This document shows, piece by piece, positions 7,855-15,789 of a DNA stretch of 35,727 nucleotides (positions within the stretch are counted from its first letter, which is position 1; each line of letters opens with the position of its first letter). The position numbers and the translations under genes are program-made. The notes beneath the pieces are model-generated. The model was not told the origin of the DNA. It saw only the letters and a program-made list of their open reading frames with translations, and made no database searches. Origin of the DNA: an uncultured Tateyamaria sp. (GTDB taxonomy: Bacteria; Pseudomonadota; Alphaproteobacteria; Rhodobacterales; Rhodobacteraceae); contig CAJQRC010000047.1 in assembly GCA_905480645.1 (NCBI GenBank), forward strand, positions 1 through 35,727, read 5' to 3'.

Positions 7855-7985
7855 AGGCGAAAGGTCTTTTCGTCTCTGCCTGTTGAGACGGCGTAAGACC
7901 GGTAGACTTTCGTCTAAAGGCTATGTTTTGTGAAGCAGTAAGACTTGTCCCTAAGGACGAAGGGAAGTTACTTAGAGTCTTTTTA
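7855..7985 (+). ncRNA. candidate structured RNA with intrinsic terminator
   Basis: This stretch has no open frame but contains a series of stems on the plus strand: CGAAA/TTTCG (7858-7862 with 7868-7872), the competing CGTCTC/GAGACG (7871-7876 with 7885-7890), TAGAC/GTCTA with a TTTC loop (7903-7907 with 7912-7916), and a longer compound stem from TAAG (7939-7942) to CTTA (7971-7974) enclosing CCCT/AGGG (7949-7952 with 7961-7964). The last is followed by AGTCTTTTT, an intrinsic-terminator ending. It could be the nadE 3' end, or a separate small RNA. I checked by eye for the SRP RNA, RNase P and tRNA signatures and did not find them; 6S RNA could not be ruled out. Confidence 0.4.
7939..7985 (+). 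terminator. intrinsic terminator after nadE / candidate small RNA
   Basis: The compound stem TAAGACTT-CCCT / AGGG-AAGT-CTTA (7939-7974, with small bulges) is followed by a run of T at 7980-7984. An alternative outer stem AAGACT/AGTCTT (7940-7945 with 7976-7981) ends directly in the T-run. Confidence 0.55.
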
Positions 7986-8120
7986 ACTCGTTTATAAAAT
8001 TAGGTCTAAAGTTTTTCTAATACATTCATTTGTGGGTTAAAGTGTCGTGAATAAGACTGCTGTGTTATTTTGGAAATGTTTCTCATTGGTTTGAAATAGT
8101 TGAAACTAGCTCCAAGTCTC

Positions 8121-8195
8121 GACAGATTTCTTTAATCTGGATTTGTTCAGATCAATCTATTGTCGATCTGGACAACTCTAAGTCCTTGTGACAAG
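8121..8195 (+). promoter_or_regulatory. hairpin-rich leader of gltX
   Basis: Three inverted repeats lie within 75 bases just before gltX: CAGATT/AATCTG with a 5-nt loop (about 8123-8139); TTGTTCAGATC (8143-8153) with GATCTGGACAA (8165-8175), an 11-bp stem with one G-U pair and an 11-nt loop; and CCTTGT/ACAAGG (about 8183-8195). No T-run follows, so these are not obvious terminators. They would form a folded 5' untranslated region in any transcript reading into gltX. The remainder of the 7986-8120 spacer is AT-rich with no feature I can name. Confidence 0.5.
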
Positions 8196-8218
8196 GCAAG
8201 GTATCCACGGAGATGACC

Positions 8219-9544
8219 ATGACCACCACTCGTTTTGCACCTTCTCCCACTGGTTTTATCCATGTGGGTAATTTGCGCACAGCACTGATGAATTACCTGA
8301 TAGCGCGTAAATCGGGTGGCACTTTTATTTTACGTATTGATGATACGGATCCTGAAAGATCGAAAGAAGAGTATGTTGATGCTCTTAAGAAAGATCTTGA
8401 ATGGCTGGGCCTGCACTGGGATCGAGTAGAACGGCAATCCTTAAGGCTGGACAGATATGCAGATGCTGCGGACAGTCTCCGTAAAATTGGTCGATTTTAT
8501 GAGGCTTTTGAAACTCCTACGGAACTAGATCTTAAGCGCAAAAAACAACTTAACATGGGAAAGCCGCCAGTTTATGATCGGGCGGCTCTCTTAATGGGAG
8601 ATGTGGAGCGTGAAGTAATACGGGCAGAGCGTGGAAGGGGCGTTTGGCGCTTTAAGTTGGAACTGCAGCGCATTGAATGGGAAGACGGTATTTTAGGTGA
8701 AATTAGCATTGATTCTGCGAGCGTCAGCGATCCGGTGTTGATCCGACAGGATGGTCAAGTTTTGTACACCATTGCTTCTGTGGTAGATGACATGGATATG
8801 GGTATCACGGATGTAGTCCGTGGATCGGATCACGTGACAAACACTGCAACTCAAATTCAGATGATAGAAGCGCTGGGGGGCATTGTGCCTCATTTTGCAC
8901 ATCACTCACTTTTGACTGGGCCGCAAGGGGAATCCTTATCGAAACGGCTTGGTACTTTGGCTCTTCGTGATTTGCGAGAAAGTGGCGTGCAGCCTATGGC
9001 GTTATTGAGCATGATGGCGCGCCTTGGCTCATCTGATCCTATTGAGTTGCGCTCAAATATGGATGAGCTGATAAGTGGTTTCGAGATTAATCATTTTGGA
9101 TCAGCACCAACAAAGTTTGATGAGACAGATTTATTACCGTTGACTGGTAAATATTTACAGATGCTGCCGTTTAGTGAAGTGCAAGATAATATCTATGCAC
9201 TGGGTGTTCCGGTAGAGATGGCAGAGCTGTTTTGGTTGGTTATGCGTGATAATATTGAAACGCTGGGTGATCTTGAAAGTTGGTGGAAGCTATGTCGAGA
9301 CGGCGCAGAGCCTGTCATTGAAGAAGGAGATGCCGAATTCGTTGCTAAGGCAATGATTTTGTTGCCAGACGGTCCTTTTACATCAGAAACGTGGGGCACT
9401 TGGACAACGGCTGTAAAGGTGGCAACGGGAAATAAAGGTAGACAGCTATTCATGCCGCTGCGTAAGGCCCTCACTGGACAAACACACGGCCCCGACATGG
9501 CTTCTTTTATGCCTTTATTGCAGGTAGTAAAAGCGCGGGTGTGA
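8219..9544 (+). CDS. gltX: glutamyl-tRNA synthetase, GltX2-like
   Basis: A class I aminoacyl-tRNA synthetase that attaches glutamate to tRNA. The HIGH-type motif is FIHVGN (residues 13-18) after RFAPSPTG, and the KMSKS-type loop reads SLSKR (239-243), keeping the Ser-Lys but not the usual leading Lys. At 441 residues it is shorter than canonical GltX (about 470) and matches the second GltX carried by many alphaproteobacteria, one copy of which can also charge tRNA-Gln for the transamidation route; which role this copy has cannot be told here. Start: two in-frame ATGs lie at 8213 and 8219. The Shine-Dalgarno CGGAG (8208-8212) abuts the first but is six bases from the second, so 8219 is chosen. 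A folded leader lies directly upstream. Confidence 0.93.
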   Translation: MTTTRFAPSPTGFIHVGNLRTALMNYLIARKSGGTFILRIDDTDPERSKEEYVDALKKDLEWLGLHWDRVERQSLRLDRYADAADSLRKIGRFYEAFETPTELDLKRKKQLNMGKPPVYDRAALLMGDVEREVIRAERGRGVWRFKLELQRIEWEDGILGEISIDSASVSDPVLIRQDGQVLYTIASVVDDMDMGITDVVRGSDHVTNTATQIQMIEALGGIVPHFAHHSLLTGPQGESLSKRLGTLALRDLRESGVQPMALLSMMARLGSSDPIELRSNMDELISGFEINHFGSAPTKFDETDLLPLTGKYLQMLPFSEVQDNIYALGVPVEMAELFWLVMRDNIETLGDLESWWKLCRDGAEPVIEEGDAEFVAKAMILLPDGPFTSETWGTWTTAVKVATGNKGRQLFMPLRKALTGQTHGPDMASFMPLLQVVKARV

Positions 9545-9581
9545 CTTTTTAGAACGCTCGTTTAAACAAATGTGTGATTGG

Positions 9582-9612
9582 GTAAAACTGTTCGGGATTG
9601 AACTTATTTTAC
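9582..9612. terminator. possible bidirectional terminator, gltX / ABC permease
   Basis: Between convergent genes, GTAAAA (9582-9587) pairs with TTTTAC (9607-9612), and inside it GTTC (9590-9593) pairs with GAAC (9600-9603). The T-rich and A-rich outer arms give a usable U-tract in both directions, though the stem is weak. Confidence 0.35.
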
Positions 9613-9668
9613 AGTAGGATAAAGCGGAAATATCCAATATCTGTTTATGTTTCAATGTCTACATATTG

Positions 9669-12197
9669 TTATTCTCTATCACGCAAAACCCTTGCTGGAC
9701 GAGCGGAAAGTTGGCGCCAAATAAATATTAACCCAGCCCCTAAAGTTGCAATGACGCCGCCTGCAATAACTGCGAAAGCCGAGGTCCAGATTATGGAGTA
9801 ATCTGTCTCCATCATAAAAGTGCTTACCGCCCAGCCCCCTATAATTCCCACCAACAGTGCAATGATGCCTGCTCCTAAGCCTAGCATTGCAGCGCGTATC
9901 GAAAAGCTTAGCAAAATTTGATAACGTTTCGCGCCAAGGGTTTTGAGAATAGCGGCCTCATAAATACGCGCTTGCGTTCCTACCGCGGCTGCTCCAATCA
10001 GCACAAGAAAGCCAGTTAGTAGCGTTGCACCAGCTCCATATGATATAGCCTTTACAATGCTTGTAAGAATATCTTTCACTCGATTAATTGCCTCCTTTAC
10101 CCGAATAGCAGTCACGTTAGGATATTCGGTGGAAATCTCTTGTAGAATTTGAATTTCAGAAGACTCCTCTGCATATATTGTGGAAATATAGGTGTGTGGT
10201 GCGCCGTTCAGCGCAGTTGGGTTCATCGTAAGGATAAAGCCAATTTCAGCAGTTGAAAAATCAACATCTCTGAACGATGTAATTGTGCCTGTGATATCAC
10301 GCCCTAAAATGTTTATTGTCAGAGTATCTCCCAATTTCAGCCCGATTTCTGCGGCTTCCTCGGCAGCAAAGCTGATTTGTGGGGGGCCTTCATAGTTTTC
10401 AGGCCACCACTCACCTTTCGTTACTTGGGTCATTTGAGGCGGCTTATGTGCGTAGGTCACCCCGCGATCGCCTGATGTGACCCAGTGGCTACCTGCCACT
10501 TCCCTTGCAGGCGTGTTATTAATCTTTGTGATTACTCCACGTAGCATTGGAGCAGTGTCCAAGCGCTTAACCGCAGGATTTTCTTTCAGTCGTTTTGTAT
10601 AATCTTCAATTTGATTTGGTTGGATGTCGACTAAAAAATAACTGGGAGCAATCTCTGGTAGATTGGTTGAAATAGCATTGCGTAGGTTGCCATCAACCTG
10701 TCCTACTACAGAAAGCACTGATAAGCCGAGTCCTAGAGAAATGACCACAGATGTAGCTCCCTCTTGGGAGCCAGCAATTGCAGCAAGAGCCCACCGCAAA
10801 GCTGGAAAGCCTTTGATTTGTGCCGCTGTGGTGCCGGCTAGCCAGCGAATTCCGACTGCGGCAGCCGTCAGAATACCCAAAATTAGAGCAATACTGCCAG
10901 TCGTCCAAAATGTCATTTTCCAAGCGCCAGATAACAGGCCTGACAAGCTAATTACAGTTATGACGCCTATTGCAATCCACACCAAGTAGCGCGCTGCAGG
11001 CAAAATCGGTGTGCTGATCAACTCCTCCCGAAAGAGGTTAGCCGGACGAACATTTTCAGTGCGTGATAATGGCCATAACGTAAAAATGAATGCAGTAAGT
11101 AGACCATAAAGAGCAGCCTCTAACAAAGGGGCAGGATAAAGCTTGAATTGAGCTTGAACTGGTAGGCTGGCTTCTAAAAAAGGAGCTAGTGTAATTGGTA
11201 AAATTGCACCTAGAATCAATCCGATTGTTGTTCCTAACAGCGCAAAAACTCCAATTTGTATGAAATAAGTCTGAAAGATTATGCTACGTTCTGCTCCAAG
11301 TGTGCGAAGGATTGCGATAACGGATGTTTTACTAACAAGGTATGCACGCACTGCCGCAGAGATGCCGACACCTCCAACTGCGAGACCGGCTAGGCTCAAC
11401 AACACTAAAAATGTTCCAAGCCGATCTACGAATTTAGTGACACCCGGCGCTCCATTACGGAAATCTCTCCATCGTAAGCCACTATTTTGGAATCGCTTTT
11501 TTGTTTCGGTTTCAATATTTACAATATTAAAGCCGTTGGCGAAAATCATGCGGTATTTTGAGCTAAACAAGGTTCCAGGTGTTAATAATTTTACCTTCTC
11601 AAGGCTGGTGCGCATTACAATGGTGCGAGGTCCTAAGGTGAAGCCATCTCCCGCTTTGTCTGGTTCGTGCTCAAGGGCCGCCGAAAGGATAAAGTCTTGT
11701 GTGGCCAGTCGAAAAGTGTCTCCAATTTTAAGTCCCAACCGATCAATAAGTGCTGGGTCCATCACGGCCCCCGGTAATCCACCTTGATTTCCCAATGCAT
11801 CGCCTAGTAAAATATTAGGAAGCAGCTTAACCTTTCCAATCAGTGGATATGAACTGTCAACCGCTTTTACCTGTGTAAGGCTACGCTCTGTACCTTCACT
11901 ACGTTCAACAATGGCCATAGATTGGAAATCAGCAATTTCGGAAACTTTAATAGCGATGTTATCAATCCATTCGCGTTCATCCTCGTTTGCAAAACGATAA
12001 GTGAAATCAATTTCAGCGTCTCCACCTAGAATTACTGCCCCTTGATCGATTAAACTATTCTCGATTGCTGTTCGAACAGATCCAATTGCAGCAATAGCTG
12101 CAACTCCAAGAGCAAGACAGGCCATAAAGATTCGAAAACTGGAAAAACTACCGCGTAGCTCACGACGAGCAAGACGGATGGACGTCGTAAGGCTCAT
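9669..12197 (-). CDS. FtsX-like ABC permease, YbbP family
   Basis: An 842-residue permease of the MacB/LolE (type VII) class, partner of the ATPase encoded directly upstream. One membrane helix lies near the N-terminus (about 20-42, FRIFMACLALGVAAIAAIGSV), followed by a large periplasmic domain, a block of helices at about 265-480 (duplicated FtsX core, including VLLSLAGLAVGGVGISAAVRAYL and ALLGTTIGLILGAILPITL), a second periplasmic domain, and three C-terminal helices (about 725-830). This is the 10-helix plan of YbbP. These systems do not pump solutes through the membrane in the usual way but use ATP to act on lipids or lipoproteins in the periplasm. The start ATG overlaps the ATPase stop as ATGA. 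With tesA divergent alongside, this is the widespread tesA-ybbA-ybbP neighbourhood. The substrate is not established. Confidence 0.93.
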   Translation of the reverse strand: MSLTTSIRLARRELRGSFSSFRIFMACLALGVAAIAAIGSVRTAIENSLIDQGAVILGGDAEIDFTYRFANEDEREWIDNIAIKVSEIADFQSMAIVERSEGTERSLTQVKAVDSSYPLIGKVKLLPNILLGDALGNQGGLPGAVMDPALIDRLGLKIGDTFRLATQDFILSAALEHEPDKAGDGFTLGPRTIVMRTSLEKVKLLTPGTLFSSKYRMIFANGFNIVNIETETKKRFQNSGLRWRDFRNGAPGVTKFVDRLGTFLVLLSLAGLAVGGVGISAAVRAYLVSKTSVIAILRTLGAERSIIFQTYFIQIGVFALLGTTIGLILGAILPITLAPFLEASLPVQAQFKLYPAPLLEAALYGLLTAFIFTLWPLSRTENVRPANLFREELISTPILPAARYLVWIAIGVITVISLSGLLSGAWKMTFWTTGSIALILGILTAAAVGIRWLAGTTAAQIKGFPALRWALAAIAGSQEGATSVVISLGLGLSVLSVVGQVDGNLRNAISTNLPEIAPSYFLVDIQPNQIEDYTKRLKENPAVKRLDTAPMLRGVITKINNTPAREVAGSHWVTSGDRGVTYAHKPPQMTQVTKGEWWPENYEGPPQISFAAEEAAEIGLKLGDTLTINILGRDITGTITSFRDVDFSTAEIGFILTMNPTALNGAPHTYISTIYAEESSEIQILQEISTEYPNVTAIRVKEAINRVKDILTSIVKAISYGAGATLLTGFLVLIGAAAVGTQARIYEAAILKTLGAKRYQILLSFSIRAAMLGLGAGIIALLVGIIGGWAVSTFMMETDYSIIWTSAFAVIAGGVIATLGAGLIFIWRQLSARPARVLRDRE

Positions 12198-12883
12198 GCA
12201 GGAATAGCCTCTTCCGATAAAACGCGGCCATCAGCCAATTGGATTGTTCTATCGCAGCGTGCTGCCAACTCTGGTGCATGAGTTACTAACACTAAAGTCG
12301 TCTCATGACGATCACGTAGAGTAAATAACAAATCCATTATAGCCTCGCTGTTTGTACCATCCAAGTTGCCTGTTGGCTCGTCGGCCAGTAATATTGCAGG
12401 CCTATTAACGAGCGCACGGGCTATAGCCACTCGTTGTTGCTCACCGCCTGATAGTTGGTTGGGATAATGATGGAGCCTATGTTTTAATCCAACTGCTTGC
12501 AATTCAGCACGAGCACGATCATGTGCGTTCCGGACGCCCGCTATCTCGAGTGCGGTGGCAACGTTTTCCAGAGCAGTCATCGTAGGTATTAGATTAAATG
12601 ACTGGAACACTACTCCCATATTTTGGCTTCGAAAGTGGGCCAGCGCGTTTTCATTCATTTTGGTAAGGTCAAGTCCAAGAACTGTAATTGAACCTCCTGT
12701 CGTTTCTTCCAGTCCTGCCATTATCATTAGTAATGATGACTTGCCGGAGCCAGATGGACCAACTAACCCTACCGTTTCACCTTTTACGATATCTATGGAA
12801 ACCGAATGGAGGATATCGACAAGCCCAGCATTTCCATTTAGTGACAACGCTGCATTTTTTAGACTTATGGCTAGATTTGGCAT
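12194..12883 (-). CDS. ABC transporter ATPase, YbbA/LolD family
   Basis: A 229-residue ATP-binding subunit with Walker [10 protein letters not shown] (42-50), Q-loop [10 protein letters not shown] (about 91-100), signature LSGGEQQR (144-151), Walker B ILLADEP (164-170) and switch histidine in LVLVTHAPE. The LolD/MacB-type sequence and the adjacent FtsX-like permease identify the family. AAAGG lies about ten bases before the ATG. The gene overlaps the permease gene by four bases and is divergent from tesA across 51 bp, so the two transcripts share a very compact promoter region. Confidence 0.95.
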   Translation of the reverse strand: MPNLAISLKNAALSLNGNAGLVDILHSVSIDIVKGETVGLVGPSGSGKSSLLMIMAGLEETTGGSITVLGLDLTKMNENALAHFRSQNMGVVFQSFNLIPTMTALENVATALEIAGVRNAHDRARAELQAVGLKHRLHHYPNQLSGGEQQRVAIARALVNRPAILLADEPTGNLDGTNSEAIMDLLFTLRDRHETTLVLVTHAPELAARCDRTIQLADGRVLSEEAIPA

Positions 12884-12934
12884 ACGGACTGGCCTTTTAT
12901 AGTTATTACGAAATCATATGGAAATCGGATCAAC

Positions 12935-13570
12935 ATGAGCAGGGTATTAGGCGCTATCATTTTAGTTTTTTCGGTTGAGTTTTCTTGGGCTAAAGAGGTT
13001 ACTATTGCCGCTTTAGGCGACAGTTTGGTTCAGGGCTATGGGCTGTCGATTGATGGTGGATTTGTTCCACAACTGGAAGCTTGGCTAATTGATCAGGGCG
13101 AAGAAGTCACTATTATTAATGCTGGTGTATCGGGTGATACAACTGCTGGTGGTCTATCGCGTGCCGCATGGACTTTATCGCCTAACGTAAATGCTATTAT
13201 AGTCGCATTAGGGGGTAACGATTTACTTCGAGGTATTGATCCTGCGACCAGTCGAGCCAACCTCGCGGGTATTTTGCAGCAAGCACGTGATGTCAAAATA
13301 CCTGTTCTCCTAATTGGTATGGTCGCACCTAACAATTATGGAACTGAGTATAAGAAGGTTTTTGACGTAATTTATCCTGAGTTAGCTTTTGAGTACGATG
13401 TTTTGTACCTCGACAGTTTTTTTTCAGGTTTAGGAGGGCCTGGTCTTGATCCGGCCCAGATACGCCAGTTTTTACAGGCTGATGGCATTCACCCTAATGC
13501 AATAGGGGTGACCCGTATTGTTGAAGCAATTGGGCCGTATGTAATTGATTTAATATCAGAAATTAAATAA
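12935..13570 (+). CDS. tesA: secreted SGNH/GDSL esterase, TesA-like (acyl-CoA thioesterase I)
   Basis: A 211-residue SGNH hydrolase. The nucleophile is Ser30 in the block I motif ALGDSLVQGYG; the oxyanion Gly lies in NAGVSGDTTAGG, the Asn in GGNDLLRG, and the Asp-x-x-His pair in ADGIHPN. The first 19 residues (MSRVLGAIILVFSVEFSWA) form a signal peptide, so it acts in the periplasm as thioesterase, lysophospholipase or arylesterase. Family members are broad in substrate. It is divergent from the YbbA/YbbP-type genes, the same pairing seen in E. coli and many proteobacteria, which suggests a shared envelope lipid task. The Shine-Dalgarno (ATGGAAA, about 12918) is weak. Confidence 0.92.
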   Translation: MSRVLGAIILVFSVEFSWAKEVTIAALGDSLVQGYGLSIDGGFVPQLEAWLIDQGEEVTIINAGVSGDTTAGGLSRAAWTLSPNVNAIIVALGGNDLLRGIDPATSRANLAGILQQARDVKIPVLLIGMVAPNNYGTEYKKVFDVIYPELAFEYDVLYLDSFFSGLGGPGLDPAQIRQFLQADGIHPNAIGVTRIVEAIGPYVIDLISEIK

Positions 13571-13618
13571 ATAACTGCGCATTCTATTGGAATGAACGGC
13601 AAAATTTGGGATAACCCT

Positions 13619-13650
13619 AAATGGCAGAATAACCAAATGGCAGAATAACC
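13619..13650. repeat. 16-bp perfect tandem duplication
   Basis: AAATGGCAGAATAACC occurs at 13619-13634 and again at 13635-13650 with no mismatch. It lies in the spacer just after tesA; a shorter related ATAACCCTAAATGG precedes it. Probably a slippage or replication product. Confidence 0.9.
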
Positions 13651-13752
13651 GTTTGCATATTTAACGTATACTACGAAAGCGATTAAGGGTAACGAAATCT
13701 GAAAGAACGCAGCCATTTTTTTGTAGATGAAATACATCTTTCACACTGAAAG

Positions 13753-13796
13753 CACTATGGTACTTGTAAGTGCCATAGTGATTCCCTTGTTTTTTG
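13753..13796 (+). terminator. intrinsic terminator downstream of tesA
   Basis: CACTATGG (13753-13760) pairs with CCATAGTG (13773-13780), and the pairing continues inward through T-G, ACTT/AAGT, giving about 12 bp with a tiny loop. It is followed by ATTCCCTTGTTTTTT. A second hairpin CTTTCA/TGAAAG (13738-13752) and GATG/CATC (13726-13738) sit directly before it and could serve the convergent cold-shock transcript on the minus strand. Confidence 0.6.
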
Positions 13797-13904
13797 AATG
13801 CGTGGTTAACAGCGGAATATTGGGAGCTGTTAAGCAGGCGTTCTCTTCGAGAAATAAGAAGTGAGTGTTAATAACTCGTAAACTTTAATTTGTTTATATC
13901 TTTA

Positions 13905-14111
13905 TTATACAAGTGAAATGTTCACCGCGCTCTCACGATCATCACGACCTGCCTCTAGATCGTATGTGACTTTCTGATTATCTGCTAGACCTGTTAGTCC
14001 TGAGCCTTCAACTGCTGAGATATGTACAAATATATCTTTGCCTCCGTCTTCAGGTGCAATAAAGCCGTATCCTTTTGTAGTATTAAACCATTTAACTGTG
14101 CCGTTTGCCAT
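13905..14111 (-). CDS. cold-shock domain protein
   Basis: A 68-residue single CSD protein that binds single-stranded RNA and DNA. It has both nucleic-acid binding motifs: KGYGFI (RNP1) and DIFVHIS (RNP2), after the standard N-terminus MANGTVKWFN. Length is exactly that of CspA-type proteins. The frame stays open upstream, but the ATG at 14109-14111 is chosen because AGGAGA lies eight bases before it and because MANGTVKWFN is the family N-terminus. The long AT-rich spacer upstream (to the divergent preT) leaves room for an extended 5' untranslated leader such as cold-shock genes often have. CspA paralogues are not distinguishable from sequence alone. Confidence 0.95.
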   Translation of the reverse strand: MANGTVKWFNTTKGYGFIAPEDGGKDIFVHISAVEGSGLTGLADNQKVTYDLEAGRDDRESAVNISLV

Positions 14112-14298
14112 AGTTGTATCTCCTAGTAGTTCTGCCCGCGTTATGCGGCAGCGTGGCTTGGTCATTATTTCGATTGACTGAGCCTTTAGCAGCAGTGGGT
14201 CGTTAATGATATAGCAACTACGGATAGTGTGTGATTGCAACAATTTTGCAAGTATTCTTTTGAAATTTATGGTTTTTTGGATTTTTTATCATTTCTAT

Positions 14299-14327
14299 TT
14301 GTAAATACTCAAAACGCAAAGTAAAAT
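14299..14327 (+). promoter_or_regulatory. predicted preT-preA promoter
   Basis: TTGTAA (14299-14304) and TAAAAT (14322-14327) are spaced by 17 bp, matching -35 and -10 consensus at four and five of six positions. The start site would fall inside the RutR-like palindrome that follows. Confidence 0.5.
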
Positions 14328-14343
14328 TTTACCAGTTGATAAA
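14328..14343 (+). promoter_or_regulatory. RutR-like operator in front of preT
   Basis: TTTACCAGTTGATAAA is an imperfect palindrome matching the E. coli RutR consensus (TTGACCA, two bases, TGGTCAA) at 11 of 14 defined positions. It begins directly after the predicted -10 element. Its left half TTTACCA is identical to that of the better site at 18177. Confidence 0.5.
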
Positions 14344-14394
14344 AAATTAAACCTATGTGAACTTTTGGTAAGTTTATTGAATGATGGAGCGATT

Positions 14395-15717
14395 ATGACG
14401 GAATTTCATTTATCCCCAGGCGTTACTGCGGGACGTTTAGGCGCAGAAGCCTATGCTGAAAATTTTTCTGATCTACATCCTGCACTGGATTCTCATGAAG
14501 CGCTTGTTGCTGCAGACCGCTGCTATTTTTGTCACGATGCACCCTGTATAACAGCCTGTCCAACTGACATTGATATCCCTCTTTTTATTCGGCAGATTGC
14601 CACTGGAACTCCAGATAGTGCTGCAAAAACGATCCTCAGTCAGAATATTTTGGGCGGTATGTGTGCTCGTGTTTGCCCTACCGAAACTTTGTGTGAAGAA
14701 GCCTGCGTACGTGAAGTTTCTGAAGGCAAGCCAGTATTGATTGGTCAGTTGCAACGTTTTGCAACAGATCATTTGCAAGCCCAAGAGGCACACCCATTTC
14801 AACGTTCAGCTTCCACTGGTAAAACGGTTGCTGTCGTGGGTGCTGGGCCGGCAGGATTAAGTTGCGCCCATAGATTAGCTATGCTCGGCCATGATGTGAC
14901 CGTTTTTGATGCGCGTTCTAAACTTGGTGGGCTGAATGAATTTGGGATTGCTGCATACAAAACGCCTGCGGGATTTGCTCAAGCAGAGGTGGATTGGTTA
15001 CTGCAGATTGGTGGAATCGAGATTGAGCAAGAAAAGATATTGGGCATTGATATTAATTTGGCTGCATTAAACGCAAAATTCAATGCTGTTTTTCTAGCTA
15101 TGGGCCTTAATGGTGTGAATGATCTGAATATCAATGGAGACGATAAATCGGGGGTGATTAGTGCGGTAGATTTCATCGCTGACTTACGCCAAATTGATGA
15201 TTTGTCTGCTATGCCAATAGGGCGTAATGTTGTTGTTATTGGTGGTGGAATGACAGCCGTAGATGCGGCAATACAGTCAAAATTGTTGGGGGCATTAAAC
15301 GTGACACTCGCGTATCGTCGTGGGCGAAAACAAATGAATGCTAGTAAGTTTGAACAGGATTTGGCTGCATCAAAAGGTGTTCACATTATGACTAATCTTG
15401 TTCCCGTTGCAATAAATGGAAATGGGTCAGTGCGAGAGATCCAGTTTGAATACGTGGATGCTGATATGAATGGTACCGGCCAGATGGTTCAGCTACCTGC
15501 AGACCAAGTTTTTTCTGCAATTGGGCAGACACTTGATTGTAGTGATTTGCCTGCGTTGGAACAAGGCAAGATTTCCGTGACTGGTGCTGGTAAAACATCA
15601 ATAGACGGAGTTTGGGCTGGGGGTGATTGTGCCACTGGTGGCGATGATTTGACTGTTACTGCAGTTGCCGAGGGACGTGATGCCGCAATGGACATCCACG
15701 CACATCTGATACGATGA
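14395..15717 (+). CDS. preT: NAD-dependent dihydropyrimidine dehydrogenase, electron-input subunit (PreT/PydX)
   Basis: This subunit takes electrons from NAD(P)H through FAD and Fe-S clusters and passes them to PreA for reduction of uracil and thymine. The 440-residue protein has an N-terminal region with eight cluster cysteines (43, 46, 51, 55, 90, 94, 100, 104), the FAD-binding motif GAGPAG (149-154) and a second Rossmann motif VVIGGGMTAVDAA (about 280-292) for the nicotinamide cofactor. It is related to the GltD small subunit of glutamate synthase, but the partner gene directly downstream settles the identity. The frame is open to a TTG at 14365; the ATG at 14395 is preferred because GGAG (14386-14389) lies five bases before it. 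It is the first gene of a two-gene operon with a predicted promoter and RutR-like operator upstream. Confidence 0.93.
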   Translation: MTEFHLSPGVTAGRLGAEAYAENFSDLHPALDSHEALVAADRCYFCHDAPCITACPTDIDIPLFIRQIATGTPDSAAKTILSQNILGGMCARVCPTETLCEEACVREVSEGKPVLIGQLQRFATDHLQAQEAHPFQRSASTGKTVAVVGAGPAGLSCAHRLAMLGHDVTVFDARSKLGGLNEFGIAAYKTPAGFAQAEVDWLLQIGGIEIEQEKILGIDINLAALNAKFNAVFLAMGLNGVNDLNINGDDKSGVISAVDFIADLRQIDDLSAMPIGRNVVVIGGGMTAVDAAIQSKLLGALNVTLAYRRGRKQMNASKFEQDLAASKGVHIMTNLVPVAINGNGSVREIQFEYVDADMNGTGQMVQLPADQVFSAIGQTLDCSDLPALEQGKISVTGAGKTSIDGVWAGGDCATGGDDLTVTAVAEGRDAAMDIHAHLIR

Positions 15718-15789
15718 AGCCGCATTTAGTTGTTAAGGCTGAAATGGTCTATCATGATATACTGAGATATAATTAAGAGGGATATTAAA

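Larger units (their letters stand above)
13571..13904. other. non-coding spacer between tesA and the cold-shock gene
   Basis: 334 bp without a convincing gene. It holds a perfect 16-bp tandem duplication, three small inverted repeats in a row (13727-13796, the last a likely terminator) and otherwise AT-rich sequence. The two flanking genes are convergent, so no promoter is required here. Confidence 0.6.

Noticed and set aside
10663-10989. Open frame on the plus strand within the FtsX-like permease gene
   Set aside because: Lies antisense to a well-supported 842-residue membrane protein; no ribosome-binding site or domain.
11281-11787. 168-codon open frame on the plus strand
   Set aside because: Antisense shadow of the FtsX-like permease; no recognisable protein features.
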